A stretch of DNA of 64,000 nucleotides, from the NCBI RefSeq assembly GCF_006912135.1, contig NZ_VIRS01000005.1, positions 124,001 to 188,000 on the forward strand, given 5' to 3'. Below are positions 52,395 through 60,417 of the stretch, in pieces; the first letter of the stretch is position 1; every line of letters starts with the position of its first letter. This stretch comes from Cryptosporangium phraense. Lineage in GTDB: Bacteria; Actinomycetota; Actinomycetes; Mycobacteriales; Cryptosporangiaceae. Made by a program: the position numbers and the translations under genes. The notes beneath the pieces were generated by a model that searched no databases, had not been told where the DNA came from, and saw only the letters and a program-made list of their open reading frames with translations.

Positions 52395-52835
52395 ATGACC
52401 GCGAAGCCCAGTGTTCTGTTCGTCTGCGTCCACAATGCCGGCCGGTCCCAGATGGCGGCCGGATGGGTTGCGCATCTGGCCGGGGACACGGTCGAGGTGC
52501 GTTCGGCCGGGTCGGCGCCGGCGGAGTCGATCAACCCGGTCGCGGTTGAGGTCATGCGCGAGGTCGGCATCGACATCACCGATCAAAACCCGAAGCTCCT
52601 CACGGTCGACGCCGTGCAGGCGTCCGACGCCGTGGTCACCATGGGGTGCGGCGATGCCTGCCCGGTCTTCCCGGGTAAACGCTATGAGGACTGGGCCTTG
52701 ACCGACCCGGCCGGTCAGGGCATCGAGGTCGTCCGGCAGGTTCGTGACGAGATCCGCCTCCGCGTCGAGAAGCTTCTCGCCGAACTGCGAGCGGTGACGC
52801 CGACCAACTGGCCGGGGCGGTCCCCGGCGTGGTGA
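52395..52835 (+). CDS. arsC: Arsenate reductase ArsC (LMW phosphatase type)
   Basis: A 146-residue arsenate reductase. The P-loop CVHNAGRS (Cys11, Arg17) and MGCGDACPVFPGKRYEDW then LTDPAGQ match the actinobacterial mycothiol/mycoredoxin-type ArsC class. It reduces arsenate to arsenite (or forms a mycothiol adduct). AGGAGA ribosome site before the ATG. It follows the ArsR fusion by 51 bp. Confidence 0.92.
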   Translation: MTAKPSVLFVCVHNAGRSQMAAGWVAHLAGDTVEVRSAGSAPAESINPVAVEVMREVGIDITDQNPKLLTVDAVQASDAVVTMGCGDACPVFPGKRYEDWALTDPAGQGIEVVRQVRDEIRLRVEKLLAELRAVTPTNWPGRSPAW

Positions 52836-52891
52836 TCGGCGCGGTCGTGCGGGCGTCCCTGCTGCCCGGGGTTTGACCTGACTCCCCGGGC

Positions 52892-53455
52892 TCAACGGAC
52901 CATGGCCAGCACATCGCGCACCAGCCGCTGGGCGTCCCCCTCGTCCGTCGGGAGGGCGAACACCACTCGGTAGTACAGCGGCGCGACCACGTGGTCGAGG
53001 ATCTGCGAGACCGTCGGGGCGGTCTCGCCCCTCGCCTCAGCGCGGCGCACCATCTCGGCCGCCTGCTCGCGCCGCGCCTGGGTCACCAGGCACGCCGCCA
53101 CGATCTCGACGCGCGCCGCCACCATCGCCCGCAGGAAGCGCACCCGCTCCGGGCGGGTGATGTCGCGGGCGATCGCGCCGGCCCACTCGGTCAGGTCTCC
53201 GGCCAGCGATCCGGTGTCGGGCACCGACTCGCCGACGCGGGTCAGCGCGGCCACGCTGACCTCCTCGAGCAGCGCGTTCACATCGCTCCAGCGGCGGTAC
53301 AGCGTCGTCGGGTTGACGCCGGCCCGCTCGGCGATGGCCGGGAAGCTGATCTTCTCGGCGCCCTCGCCCACCAGCTCGCCGACCGCCGTGTAGATCGCGG
53401 CCAGCACCCGGCTGCTCCGTCCGCCGGGGCGGCTCGCCGCTTCTCGGGTGGCCAT
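52892..53455 (-). CDS. TetR-family regulator
   Basis: A 187-residue TetR/AcrR regulator. The HTH lies near residues 38-58 (AIAERAGVNPTTLYRRWSD) and is followed by a helical ligand domain of the TetR_C type. Divergent from the MFS-hydrolase fusion gene, with a palindrome between them; it is the likely repressor of that gene and may sense its substrate. Confidence 0.93.
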   Translation of the reverse strand: MATREAASRPGGRSSRVLAAIYTAVGELVGEGAEKISFPAIAERAGVNPTTLYRRWSDVNALLEEVSVAALTRVGESVPDTGSLAGDLTEWAGAIARDITRPERVRFLRAMVAARVEIVAACLVTQARREQAAEMVRRAEARGETAPTVSQILDHVVAPLYYRVVFALPTDEGDAQRLVRDVLAMVR

Positions 53456-53515
53456 CCACTCAGTTTACGCAAAGTTCTTGGCTTTAACGCTGTTGCGGCC
53501 TACCGTCGCAAAAGC

Positions 53516-53530
53516 AAAGCAAATTGCTTT
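53516..53530. promoter_or_regulatory. Putative TetR operator
   Basis: AAAGCAA-A-TTGCTTT is a perfect 7+1+7 inverted repeat lying 15-29 bp before the ATG of the MFS-hydrolase gene. A looser AAAG...CTTT pair is present near 53471-53485. Confidence 0.7.
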
Positions 53531-53544
53531 AAGAAGGGAGGGTC

Positions 53545-55755
53545 ATGTTCAACCGCTCCGCCTCGTTCTTCGTGGCGGCCGCCGCGGGCTCGGCGACGTT
53601 GACGGCCGCCTCCGCGCCGTCCCCGCTCTACCCCGTCTACCAGCGCCTGTGGGGCTTCTCCGCGTTCACGCTGACGGTCGTCTTCGCGGTCTACGTCTTC
53701 GCGTTGCTGGCCGCGCTGCTGACCGTCGGCTCGCTCTCCGATCGGGTCGGGCGCCGGCCGGTCGCCTGCGGAGGGCTGATCCTGCTCGCAGTGGGGATGG
53801 TGCTCTTCGCGACCGCCGGAGGCGTCGGCGGCCTGGTGGCGGCGCGGATCGTGCAGGGGCTCGCGGTCGGCGTGACGGCCGGCACAACCACGGCCCTGAT
53901 CACGGATTCGGCGCCGAACCTGCGCGTCGGCTCGATCGTCAGCAGCGCGGTCCCGGCCCTGGGCATCGCGATCGGGTCGGTGCTCGCCGGCGCGCTCGTG
54001 GAGTTCGCCCCGCTGCCTCGCCAGCTCGTCTTCTGGATCCTCGCCGTCGTCTATCTGGTGCTGGCGGGGATGGTCTGGTTCATTCCCGAGGCGGCCCGGC
54101 CCCGGCCGGAGACCCCGCTCTGGCGGTCGCTGCTGCCCAGCGCCGGGCTCCCACCGGTCGTGCGGCTGGTCTTCCTGGCGCTGGTTCCCTCGATCGCCGC
54201 GACCTGGGCGCTCGCCGGGCTGTACCTGTCGCTCGGGTCGTCCGTCGTCAGCACGCTTCTCGACGTGCGCAGCCACTTCGTCGTCGGCATCGTGCTCGGG
54301 GTGTTCTTCGTCGCGGGCGTGTCCGGCACGGTCGTGCCGTCTCACCTGCGCGATCGGCTCGGCTATGGAACGCTCGCGGTGGGCGTGCTGGTCACGATCG
54401 TCGCGACGCTGACCGGTTCGTTGCCGCTCTACGCGGTCGGCTCGGTGGTCGCGGGATTCGGCTTCGGCGCGTCGTTCCGGTCGGCCGTCCACGCGCTCGG
54501 CGAGGCGGCGCCGGCCGCCCGGCGGGGCGAGGTGTTCGCCACTATGTACATCGTCAGCTACCTGGCCTTCAGCGTGCCCGCGCTGGCGGCCGGGCTCGCC
54601 GTCGAGCGGTTCAGGCTCGAACCGACCGTGGTCACCTACGGGGTGTTCGAGGTTCTGCTGGTGGCGGCGGCCGCGCTCGTCCACCGCCGGCCGACCGGCG
54701 GGAACGAGCCCGCGGCTCACCCGCTGGTCTCCCGTCAGTTCGGCCCGACGCATTACCTCGACTGTGGACCGGCCGACGGTCCGCTGATGATCTTCCTCCA
54801 CGGCTGGCCGGCCATCGGTCTGTTCTGGCGCGCCCAACTGGAGGCGTTCGCGGCCGACGGCTGGCGCTGCGTCGCCCCCGACCTCCGCGGCTACGGCGGG
54901 TCGTCCGCTCCGGCCGGCCGGGACGCCTACGCGATCCGGGAGGTCGTGGCCGACCTGGCCGAGCTTCACGACCACCTCGGCGGCGAGCCGGCCATCTGGG
55001 TCGGCCACGACTGGGGCAGCATCGCGGCCGGTGCGGTGGCCGCTCACGAACCCGAGCGGTGCCGTGGTCTCGTGCTGACCTCGTGGGCGTACTTCCCCCG
55101 CGCCAACAGCCTGGCCACCCTCGTGCCGCTCGTCGACCGGACGATCTACCCGGCCGACCGGTACCCGGACGGGCAGTGGGACTACTACCGCTACTACACG
55201 ACGCACTTCGAGACCGCGGTCAGCGACCTCGACGCCGACCCCGCGGCCTCGCTGGCCTCGATCTATCGATCGGGCCGCCCCGAGGCGGTCGGCGACGTCT
55301 CGCCGTTGGCGACGGTCACCCGCACCGGCGGCCGCTTCGGCGCCGCCCACCACGCTCCGCCGACCGACCCCGACGAGAACCTCTGGCCCCCGGCCGACTT
55401 CGACGCGCTGGTCCGGGCCTTCGAGGCCCAGGGCTTCGGTCCGGCCTGCGCCTGGTACACGAACGACGACGCCAACGTCGCCTACGCTCGCGAAGCCGCC
55501 CACGGCGGACGCCTGTCGCAGCCCGTGCTGTTCATCAACGGCGAATGGGACGCGATCTGCGACATCACCGGAAACCGCCAGGGCGACCCGATGCGGGCCG
55601 CCTGCGCGGATCTCACGGTGATCTCGCTGCCCGCCGGACACTGGCTGCCCCTGGAACGCAAGGCCGAGCACATCCGAGCCGTCCGCTCCTGGCTGGCGAG
55701 CAAGGACCTGACCGGTCCCCCAGGGCGGCGAGCTGCCCAGCCGCACCCTGCGTAG
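53545..55755 (+). CDS. MFS transporter fused to epoxide-hydrolase-like alpha/beta hydrolase
   Basis: A single 736-residue frame. Residues 1 to about 392 form a 12-helix MFS transporter with motif A-like SDRVGRRPVACGG. A short linker (HRRPTGGNEPAAHPLVSRQ) leads to an alpha/beta hydrolase, about 400-725. Its features are those of soluble epoxide hydrolases: oxyanion motif HGWP at 419-422, nucleophile Asp489 in GHDWGS, lid Tyr candidates in the DYYRYY segment at 546-551, acid Asp669 in NGEWDAICD and His699 in AGHWLPLE. No stop codon, start codon or ribosome site occurs in the linker. GGGAGGG ribosome site before the ATG. A TetR gene is divergent. Confidence 0.9.
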   Translation: MFNRSASFFVAAAAGSATLTAASAPSPLYPVYQRLWGFSAFTLTVVFAVYVFALLAALLTVGSLSDRVGRRPVACGGLILLAVGMVLFATAGGVGGLVAARIVQGLAVGVTAGTTTALITDSAPNLRVGSIVSSAVPALGIAIGSVLAGALVEFAPLPRQLVFWILAVVYLVLAGMVWFIPEAARPRPETPLWRSLLPSAGLPPVVRLVFLALVPSIAATWALAGLYLSLGSSVVSTLLDVRSHFVVGIVLGVFFVAGVSGTVVPSHLRDRLGYGTLAVGVLVTIVATLTGSLPLYAVGSVVAGFGFGASFRSAVHALGEAAPAARRGEVFATMYIVSYLAFSVPALAAGLAVERFRLEPTVVTYGVFEVLLVAAAALVHRRPTGGNEPAAHPLVSRQFGPTHYLDCGPADGPLMIFLHGWPAIGLFWRAQLEAFAADGWRCVAPDLRGYGGSSAPAGRDAYAIREVVADLAELHDHLGGEPAIWVGHDWGSIAAGAVAAHEPERCRGLVLTSWAYFPRANSLATLVPLVDRTIYPADRYPDGQWDYYRYYTTHFETAVSDLDADPAASLASIYRSGRPEAVGDVSPLATVTRTGGRFGAAHHAPPTDPDENLWPPADFDALVRAFEAQGFGPACAWYTNDDANVAYAREAAHGGRLSQPVLFINGEWDAICDITGNRQGDPMRAACADLTVISLPAGHWLPLERKAEHIRAVRSWLASKDLTGPPGRRAAQPHPA

Positions 55756-55765
55756 CTGAGCCGCC

Positions 55766-56105
55766 CTAACAGTCGACCGGCGGCGTCCGGGGATCCGGCC
55801 GGTCGGCGACGGAGGTGATCACCTCTCGGGCGACGTCGTCGATCGAGTGCCCGGTCCACAGGCCACGCAGACGGAGCCGGCCCAACGCCTGGTCGGCGGC
55901 CGCCGTCGTCGAGAACGATCGCGACCCCGTCGGCCGTGTCGAGCTGACGGAGGGCGGCGGCGCAGGTCGCGTCCGCCCACCCGTTCCAGCGCGCGGCGTC
56001 GACGCGCGCGGTGACGGCCCGCCACAGCTGACCGCGCTGGGGGTACCCACCCGGCCGGCGCTGGTGTCGCACGCGGCCGCTGCGCCGCGCGTCGGTGCGA
56101 CGCAC
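55766..56105 (-). pseudogene. GAF-ANTAR-type regulator remnant
   Basis: One minus-strand frame ends QALGRLRLRGLWTGHSIDDV then AREVITSVAD, resembling the last helix of ANTAR RNA-binding domains. A second frame upstream shows ATCAAALRQLDTADGVAIVL, GAF-like. The two meet near 55915. The rest is low-complexity. A weak, fragmentary match; it may be only coincidental. Confidence 0.35.
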
Positions 56106-56218
56106 GTTACTCCGCCGCCGACGGACATCGGGGCCGACGCCGACGACCTTGACTGTGTTCCCAGGACATGGCGTGCAATGGTCCCCATCCGTCGCGAGAA
56201 TGTGGAGGTGGACATCCG

Positions 56219-57136
56219 ATGAGGCGGCAACTCACGATTCCCCGGGGTCCGATCGAGCTGGCCGGCGATCTGTACCTGCCCGACGGCCCCGGCGGGACCG
56301 CCGACCCGCTTCGCGCCGTCGTGGTCTCGATACCGGGCAGCAGCGTCAAGGAGCAGATCGGCGCGAACTACGCGTCCCGTCTGGCCGCCGGGGGCATCGC
56401 CGCGCTCACGTTCGACCCCGGCCACCAGGGCCAGAGCAGCGGTGAGCCGCGTGATCTCGAGGACCCGTACCGGCGCAGCGAAGACATCTCGTACGCGATC
56501 GACGCGCTCAGCACGGTCCCGGCAATCGACCCGCAGCGCATCGGCGTCCTCGGCATCTGCGCCGGCGGCGGTTACGCGATCCACGTGGCCCGCACCGACC
56601 ACCGCATCCGGGCGGTCGGCGCGGTCGACCCCGGCGAGATCGGCGCGTCGTTCCGCGGCTTCCAGCCGGACGGGCCGGTGGCCGCGCTCGACGCCCTGGC
56701 CGCCGCGCGCATCGAGGAGACCCGTACCGGCCGGCTGACCCGGGAGAACTGGCTCCCCGACACGATGGCCGACGCCGAGGCGGCCGGCGTCACCGACGTC
56801 GATCTCCTCCAGGCGGTCCGGTACTACCGCACCGGACGCGGCCACGACGAGCACTCGACGAACCGCCGGCTGTCCCGGGGCGACTCGCTGCTGCTCGGCT
56901 TCGACGCCTTCCACCTGGTCGACCAGCTGATGACCCAGCCGCTGCTGCTCGTCCTGGCCGAGCACCTCGACGGGACCGGCTTCGACGAGTCCGGCGAGCG
57001 GCTCTGGTCGCTGGCCCCCAACCGGGTCGACCGCCTGGTGATCAAGGGTGCCCGCCACTACGAGATGTACGACGTCCCCGACTACGTCGACGGGGCGGTC
57101 GAGCGGCTCGTCGGCTTCTACACCGACCACCTCTGA
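56219..57136 (+). CDS. Alpha/beta hydrolase with Cys nucleophile elbow
   Basis: A 305-residue alpha/beta hydrolase. The oxyanion region is IPGSSVKEQIG and the nucleophile elbow GICAGGGYA has Cys in the place of Ser, as in the dienelactone-hydrolase group and the YcjY-like relatives. The His is near the C-terminus in GARHYEMYD. GGAGG upstream of the ATG. Substrate unknown. It overlaps the end of the convergent MerR gene by 19 bp. Confidence 0.85.
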   Translation: MRRQLTIPRGPIELAGDLYLPDGPGGTADPLRAVVVSIPGSSVKEQIGANYASRLAAGGIAALTFDPGHQGQSSGEPRDLEDPYRRSEDISYAIDALSTVPAIDPQRIGVLGICAGGGYAIHVARTDHRIRAVGAVDPGEIGASFRGFQPDGPVAALDALAAARIEETRTGRLTRENWLPDTMADAEAAGVTDVDLLQAVRYYRTGRGHDEHSTNRRLSRGDSLLLGFDAFHLVDQLMTQPLLLVLAEHLDGTGFDESGERLWSLAPNRVDRLVIKGARHYEMYDVPDYVDGAVERLVGFYTDHL

Positions 57137-57891
57137 CCGAGGGACCGCTCACCCCGAGGTTCGGTCGCCCTCGCGAGACGGTGAGCGAGCCGGTTGGCCC
57201 GGGTGAGCACGTCGCGCTGGGCCGGGTTGTAGAGCGCCTCCACCGCGTCCAGGAACGCGCTCTTCGCCGCGCTCTCGCCCTGCGTCAGGTGCCCGGACGG
57301 GCCGGTCAGCCACGGGTAGTCGATCAGGTCCTGGGCGATGATCTTGCCGAGCCTTTCGGCGATGTTCTGCCGGGTGGGCTCGTCCGCGTCCGGAGGCAGG
57401 GCGTCGAATTCCGCGTTGACCGGGTCGGATCTGCTCTCCGCGATCCGACGGAGGTCTTTCATGGCGTCCTCGTCGTACAGACGGCTGTAGAGGTGCAGGA
57501 GCGACGTGTCGGTCGCGGGCAGGCGTCGGGCGACGGACGCGAAACCAGAGGGGGCGTCGGCCGGCGCGCCGTCGCGCAGGACGGCGGCGATGTCGGAGCG
57601 AGCCTTGCGCAGGCGTTCGATCTCGGCCGCGAGCTCGGCGTCGACCCGGCGCAGCACCTCCGGCGGGACCTCGCCGTCCAGCAGACGGGCCGCGCCGATG
57701 TCGGACAGCGGCACCCCGAGCTCGACGAGCCGCCGGATGCGCAGCAGGCAGACGAGGTGCGGTACGCCGTACTGCTTGTACCCGTTGGAGCGGCGTTCCG
57801 GCTCGTCGAGCAGCCCGAGCCGGTGGTAGTGCCGGATGGTGTTCACGGTGGTGCCGGCGAGATCGGCGAGCTCCCGAGTGCTCCAGGCCAC
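57118..57891 (-). CDS. MerR-family regulator
   Basis: A 257-residue MerR regulator. The winged HTH at residues 1-70 is STRELADLAGTTVNTIRHYH and GLLDEPERRSNGYKQYG. A long helical C-terminal domain (about 180 residues) is an unusual, larger effector part. GTG start. It is divergent from the DUF5996 gene with only 39 bp between, and convergent with the hydrolase gene. Confidence 0.92.
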   Translation of the reverse strand: MAWSTRELADLAGTTVNTIRHYHRLGLLDEPERRSNGYKQYGVPHLVCLLRIRRLVELGVPLSDIGAARLLDGEVPPEVLRRVDAELAAEIERLRKARSDIAAVLRDGAPADAPSGFASVARRLPATDTSLLHLYSRLYDEDAMKDLRRIAESRSDPVNAEFDALPPDADEPTRQNIAERLGKIIAQDLIDYPWLTGPSGHLTQGESAAKSAFLDAVEALYNPAQRDVLTRANRLAHRLARATEPRGERSLGQRWSV

Positions 57892-57930
57892 CCGCGGACG
57901 CTAACAGGTCGAAACTGAAGGAGGCGCGTC

Positions 57931-58857
57931 ATGAACTGGCCGAGTCTGCAGGTCTCGGAGTGGACCCCCACCCGCGACACCCTGCACATGTGGACGCAGA
58001 TCGTCGGCAAGATCCGGATGGCGCACGCGCCCCTGGTGAACCACTGGTGGCAGGTGACCCTGTACGTCAGCCCGCGCGGCCTGACGACGTCGACCATCCC
58101 GCACCGCGGCGGCGCGTTCGAGATCGAGTTCGACTTCCTCGGCCACCGGCTGGAGATCCGCAGCAGCGACGGCGGCACGCGGAGCCTCCCGCTGCGGCCG
58201 ATGCCGGTCGCCGAGTTCTACGCCCGTCTCCTCGACCTGCTCGACCAGCTCGGGATCGAGGCACCGATCCGGCCGTACCCGAACGAGGTCGATCCGGCGA
58301 TCCCGTTCGCCGAGGACCACGAGCACGCGTCCTACGACGGTGACGCGGTCGTGCTGTTCTGGCGGCAGCTCCTGCAGGCGAACCGGGTGCTGGGCGAGTT
58401 CCGGTCGCACTTCGTCGGCAAGGTCAGCCCGGTGCACTTCTTCTGGGGAGCGATGGACCTCGCCTGTACCCGGTTCTCCGGACGGCCGGCTCCGCAGCAC
58501 CCCGGCGGAGCCCCGAACTGCGGTGACTGGGTGATGGTCGAGGGTTACTCGCGGGAACTGTCGAGTTGCGGATTCTGGCCCGGCGGTGGGGACGAAGGCG
58601 CGTTCTACTCGTATGCCTACCCCGCGCCCGACGGGTTCGCCGATCAGCCGGTCGGCCCCGAGGGCGCCTACTACAGCTCCGAGTTCCAGCAGTTCCTGTT
58701 CCCGTACGAGGCCGCGCGGGCCGCCGCCGACCCCGACCGCGCGGTCGCCGAGTTCCTCCGGACGACCTACGACGCGGCCGCGGACCTCGGGCGGTGGGAC
58801 CGGCCCGCGCTGGAGGACGACCCGTTCCGGCTGCAGCGCGCGTCCGACGGTCGCTAG
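57931..58857 (+). CDS. DUF5996 family protein
   Basis: A 308-residue protein with the family's typical start WPSLQVSEWTPTRDTLHMW, LVNHWWQVTLYV, FGKVSPVHFFWGAMDLA-like segment (here VGKVSPVHFFWGAMDLA), CTRFSGRPAP and EGYSRELSSCGFWPGG. Function unknown; several conserved His, Trp and Cys residues hint at an enzyme. AGGAGG lies upstream of the ATG. Divergent from the MerR gene, which may regulate it. Confidence 0.9.
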   Translation: MNWPSLQVSEWTPTRDTLHMWTQIVGKIRMAHAPLVNHWWQVTLYVSPRGLTTSTIPHRGGAFEIEFDFLGHRLEIRSSDGGTRSLPLRPMPVAEFYARLLDLLDQLGIEAPIRPYPNEVDPAIPFAEDHEHASYDGDAVVLFWRQLLQANRVLGEFRSHFVGKVSPVHFFWGAMDLACTRFSGRPAPQHPGGAPNCGDWVMVEGYSRELSSCGFWPGGGDEGAFYSYAYPAPDGFADQPVGPEGAYYSSEFQQFLFPYEAARAAADPDRAVAEFLRTTYDAAADLGRWDRPALEDDPFRLQRASDGR

Positions 58858-58859
58858 CG

Positions 58860-59468
58860 TCAGACGGGTGGCCAGTTGCGCAGGGCCGCGTCGGCGATGA
58901 GCTGGAGGTCGTCGCGGCCGGCGCCGCCGGCGGCCTGCACCGCGATGCCGTTGCCGATCGTCATCAGGTACTTGGCCAGGAGCGCCGGATCGGTTCCCGC
59001 GGGCAGGTCACCCTCGTCGACGGCCCGCCGGAACCGTTCGGTCAGCCGGGTGCTGGTCTCGTCGCGCCACGCGGCCAGCAGGTTCCGGATCACCCGGCCG
59101 TCCTCACCCCCGACCAGGGAGGCCCGCAGGCTGAGGCATCCGGTCGGGTAACCCGGCAGCGTGCTGCTCCGCACCGCGCCGTCGAGGTAGACGGTGGCCA
59201 CCCGGTGCGCGGTCGGCTCGGCCAGCGACTCGGCACCGTAGGACGCCGGGCCCTCGCTGTAGCGCGCCAGCGCCTTCCGGAACAGGTCTTCCTTGTTGCC
59301 GAAGGCCGCGTACAGGCTCGTACGGCTGATCCCCATGGCCTCGGTCAGGTCGGGGAGGCTCGCACCCTCGTATCCGTTCTCCCAGAACACCCGCATTGCC
59401 CTCTCGAGGGCTTCGTCGGCGTCGAAGCCCCGCGGCCGACCGATCGGCGCTCGCTGTCGGGTACCCAC
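58860..59468 (-). CDS. TetR-family regulator
   Basis: A 202-residue TetR regulator. The N-terminus GRPRGFDADEALERAMRVFW, HTH near residues 32-52 (PDLTEAMGISRTSLYAAFGN) and a TetR_C-type ligand domain with a Cys in PTGCLSLRAS. GTG start. It follows an SDR gene on the same strand; related palindromes lie before both genes, so it probably represses itself and the SDR. Confidence 0.93.
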   Translation of the reverse strand: MGTRQRAPIGRPRGFDADEALERAMRVFWENGYEGASLPDLTEAMGISRTSLYAAFGNKEDLFRKALARYSEGPASYGAESLAEPTAHRVATVYLDGAVRSSTLPGYPTGCLSLRASLVGGEDGRVIRNLLAAWRDETSTRLTERFRRAVDEGDLPAGTDPALLAKYLMTIGNGIAVQAAGGAGRDDLQLIADAALRNWPPV

Positions 59469-59489
59469 GTGACCAGCCTACCCATTAAG

Positions 59490-59504
59490 TACCGACCGGT
59501 TCGG
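59490..59504. promoter_or_regulatory. Putative TetR operator upstream of tetR
   Basis: TACCGACCGGTTCGG resembles the core TACCGACCGATCGGTA found in the SDR promoter; it lies 22-36 bp before the tetR start. Confidence 0.55.
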
Positions 59505-59527
59505 ATGTGCGCGACCGGGGTCTCGGT

Positions 59528-60280
59528 TCAGCGGGCCGCCACGGGCTGCTTCGGCGGCTCGACCGCGGTGAGGCCGCCGTCGACGGGGATCGTCGCACCG
59601 TTCACATAGGATCCGCCGGGCCCGGCGAGGAAGGCGATCACCTCGCTGACGTCCTCCGGCTGAGCGACCCGGCGGAGCGGGATCAGCGGAATGTACCGGT
59701 CGAGCCACTCGATCGGGACGCCCGTGGAGACCGGGCCGGGAGCGACCGCGTTGACGCGTACGCCGGCCGGACCGTACTCGGCCGCCCAGGCCCGGGTGAG
59801 AGCGTCGACCGCGCCCTTGGTAGCGGCATAGACCGCGTTGTTGTCGTCCCCGATCTTGGCCGCTCCGCTGCTGACGTTGATCACGCTGCCGCCGCCGCGC
59901 TCGGCCATCTTCGGGGCCAGGGTCGCGGTCAGCAGGTAGACCGCGCGCAGGTTGCCCTCCAGCATCGCGTCGTACTGCTCGACGGTGATCGTGTGGCTGG
60001 GCCCGAAGCTGGCCACTGCGGCATTGTTCACCAGCACGTCCACGTCCCCGGCCTCCCGGGCCAGCCGGAGGACGTCCTCCTGGTTGGTCAGGTCGGCGGC
60101 GACGAAGCGGGCCGTCCCTCCGCCGGCCCGGATCTTCTCGACCACGTCGACGCCCCGGGAGGCGTTGCGGCCGGTCACCACGACGCTCGCTCCCCGCGCG
60201 GCCAGCGCGAGGGCCGTCGCTCGACCGATGCCGGTGGTGGACCCGGTGACCAGGGCGCTCTTGCCGGTCAGCTCACTCAT
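59528..60280 (-). CDS. SDR oxidoreductase controlled by adjacent TetR
   Basis: A 250-residue classical SDR. TGSTTGIG near residue 12, NNAA near 86, Ser in VINVSSGAAKIG and YxxxK in VYAATKGAVD near 150, then the C-terminal VDGG. It would act on an alcohol or ketone with NAD(P). ATG at 60280. A long palindrome and a second short one lie upstream. The pair SDR-TetR is a common quinone- or aldehyde-stress arrangement. Confidence 0.93.
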   Translation of the reverse strand: MSELTGKSALVTGSTTGIGRATALALAARGASVVVTGRNASRGVDVVEKIRAGGGTARFVAADLTNQEDVLRLAREAGDVDVLVNNAAVASFGPSHTITVEQYDAMLEGNLRAVYLLTATLAPKMAERGGGSVINVSSGAAKIGDDNNAVYAATKGAVDALTRAWAAEYGPAGVRVNAVAPGPVSTGVPIEWLDRYIPLIPLRRVAQPEDVSEVIAFLAGPGGSYVNGATIPVDGGLTAVEPPKQPVAAR

Positions 60281-60313
60281 GACGAATTCTCTCCATGGCT
60301 CTTCAGCAGGCAA

Positions 60314-60345
60314 TACTTCGGTACCGACCGATCGGTACCGAAGTA
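60314..60345. promoter_or_regulatory. Long palindromic operator (14-bp arms)
   Basis: TACTTCGGTACCGA-CCGA-TCGGTACCGAAGTA is a perfect 14-bp inverted repeat, 34 bp before the SDR start. It holds the core TACCGACCGATCGGTA that recurs in part before tetR, so the TetR regulator is its probable ligand. Confidence 0.8.
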
Positions 60346-60360
60346 CGATAACACTTCTGA

Positions 60361-60370
60361 ACCGATCGGT
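60361..60370. promoter_or_regulatory. Short palindrome ACCGATCGGT
   Basis: A 10-bp perfect palindrome equal to the centre of the operator at 60314-60345, 16 bp beyond it; possibly a second TetR half-site. Confidence 0.45.
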
Positions 60371-60417
60371 GCAGAACTCGTCCGGTGATCCTGGTCTCGC
60401 GTCTCCCGAGCGAAGCG

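Noticed and set aside
53500-55746. A 748-residue frame on the minus strand opposite the MFS-hydrolase fusion
   Set aside because: Arg/Gly/Asp/His-rich composition typical of an antisense shadow of a high-GC gene; no motif or ribosome site.
55766-57130. A long minus-strand frame over the Cys-nucleophile hydrolase
   Set aside because: Most of it is antisense to a conserved gene; only its last part outside that gene was considered, as a possible ANTAR relic.
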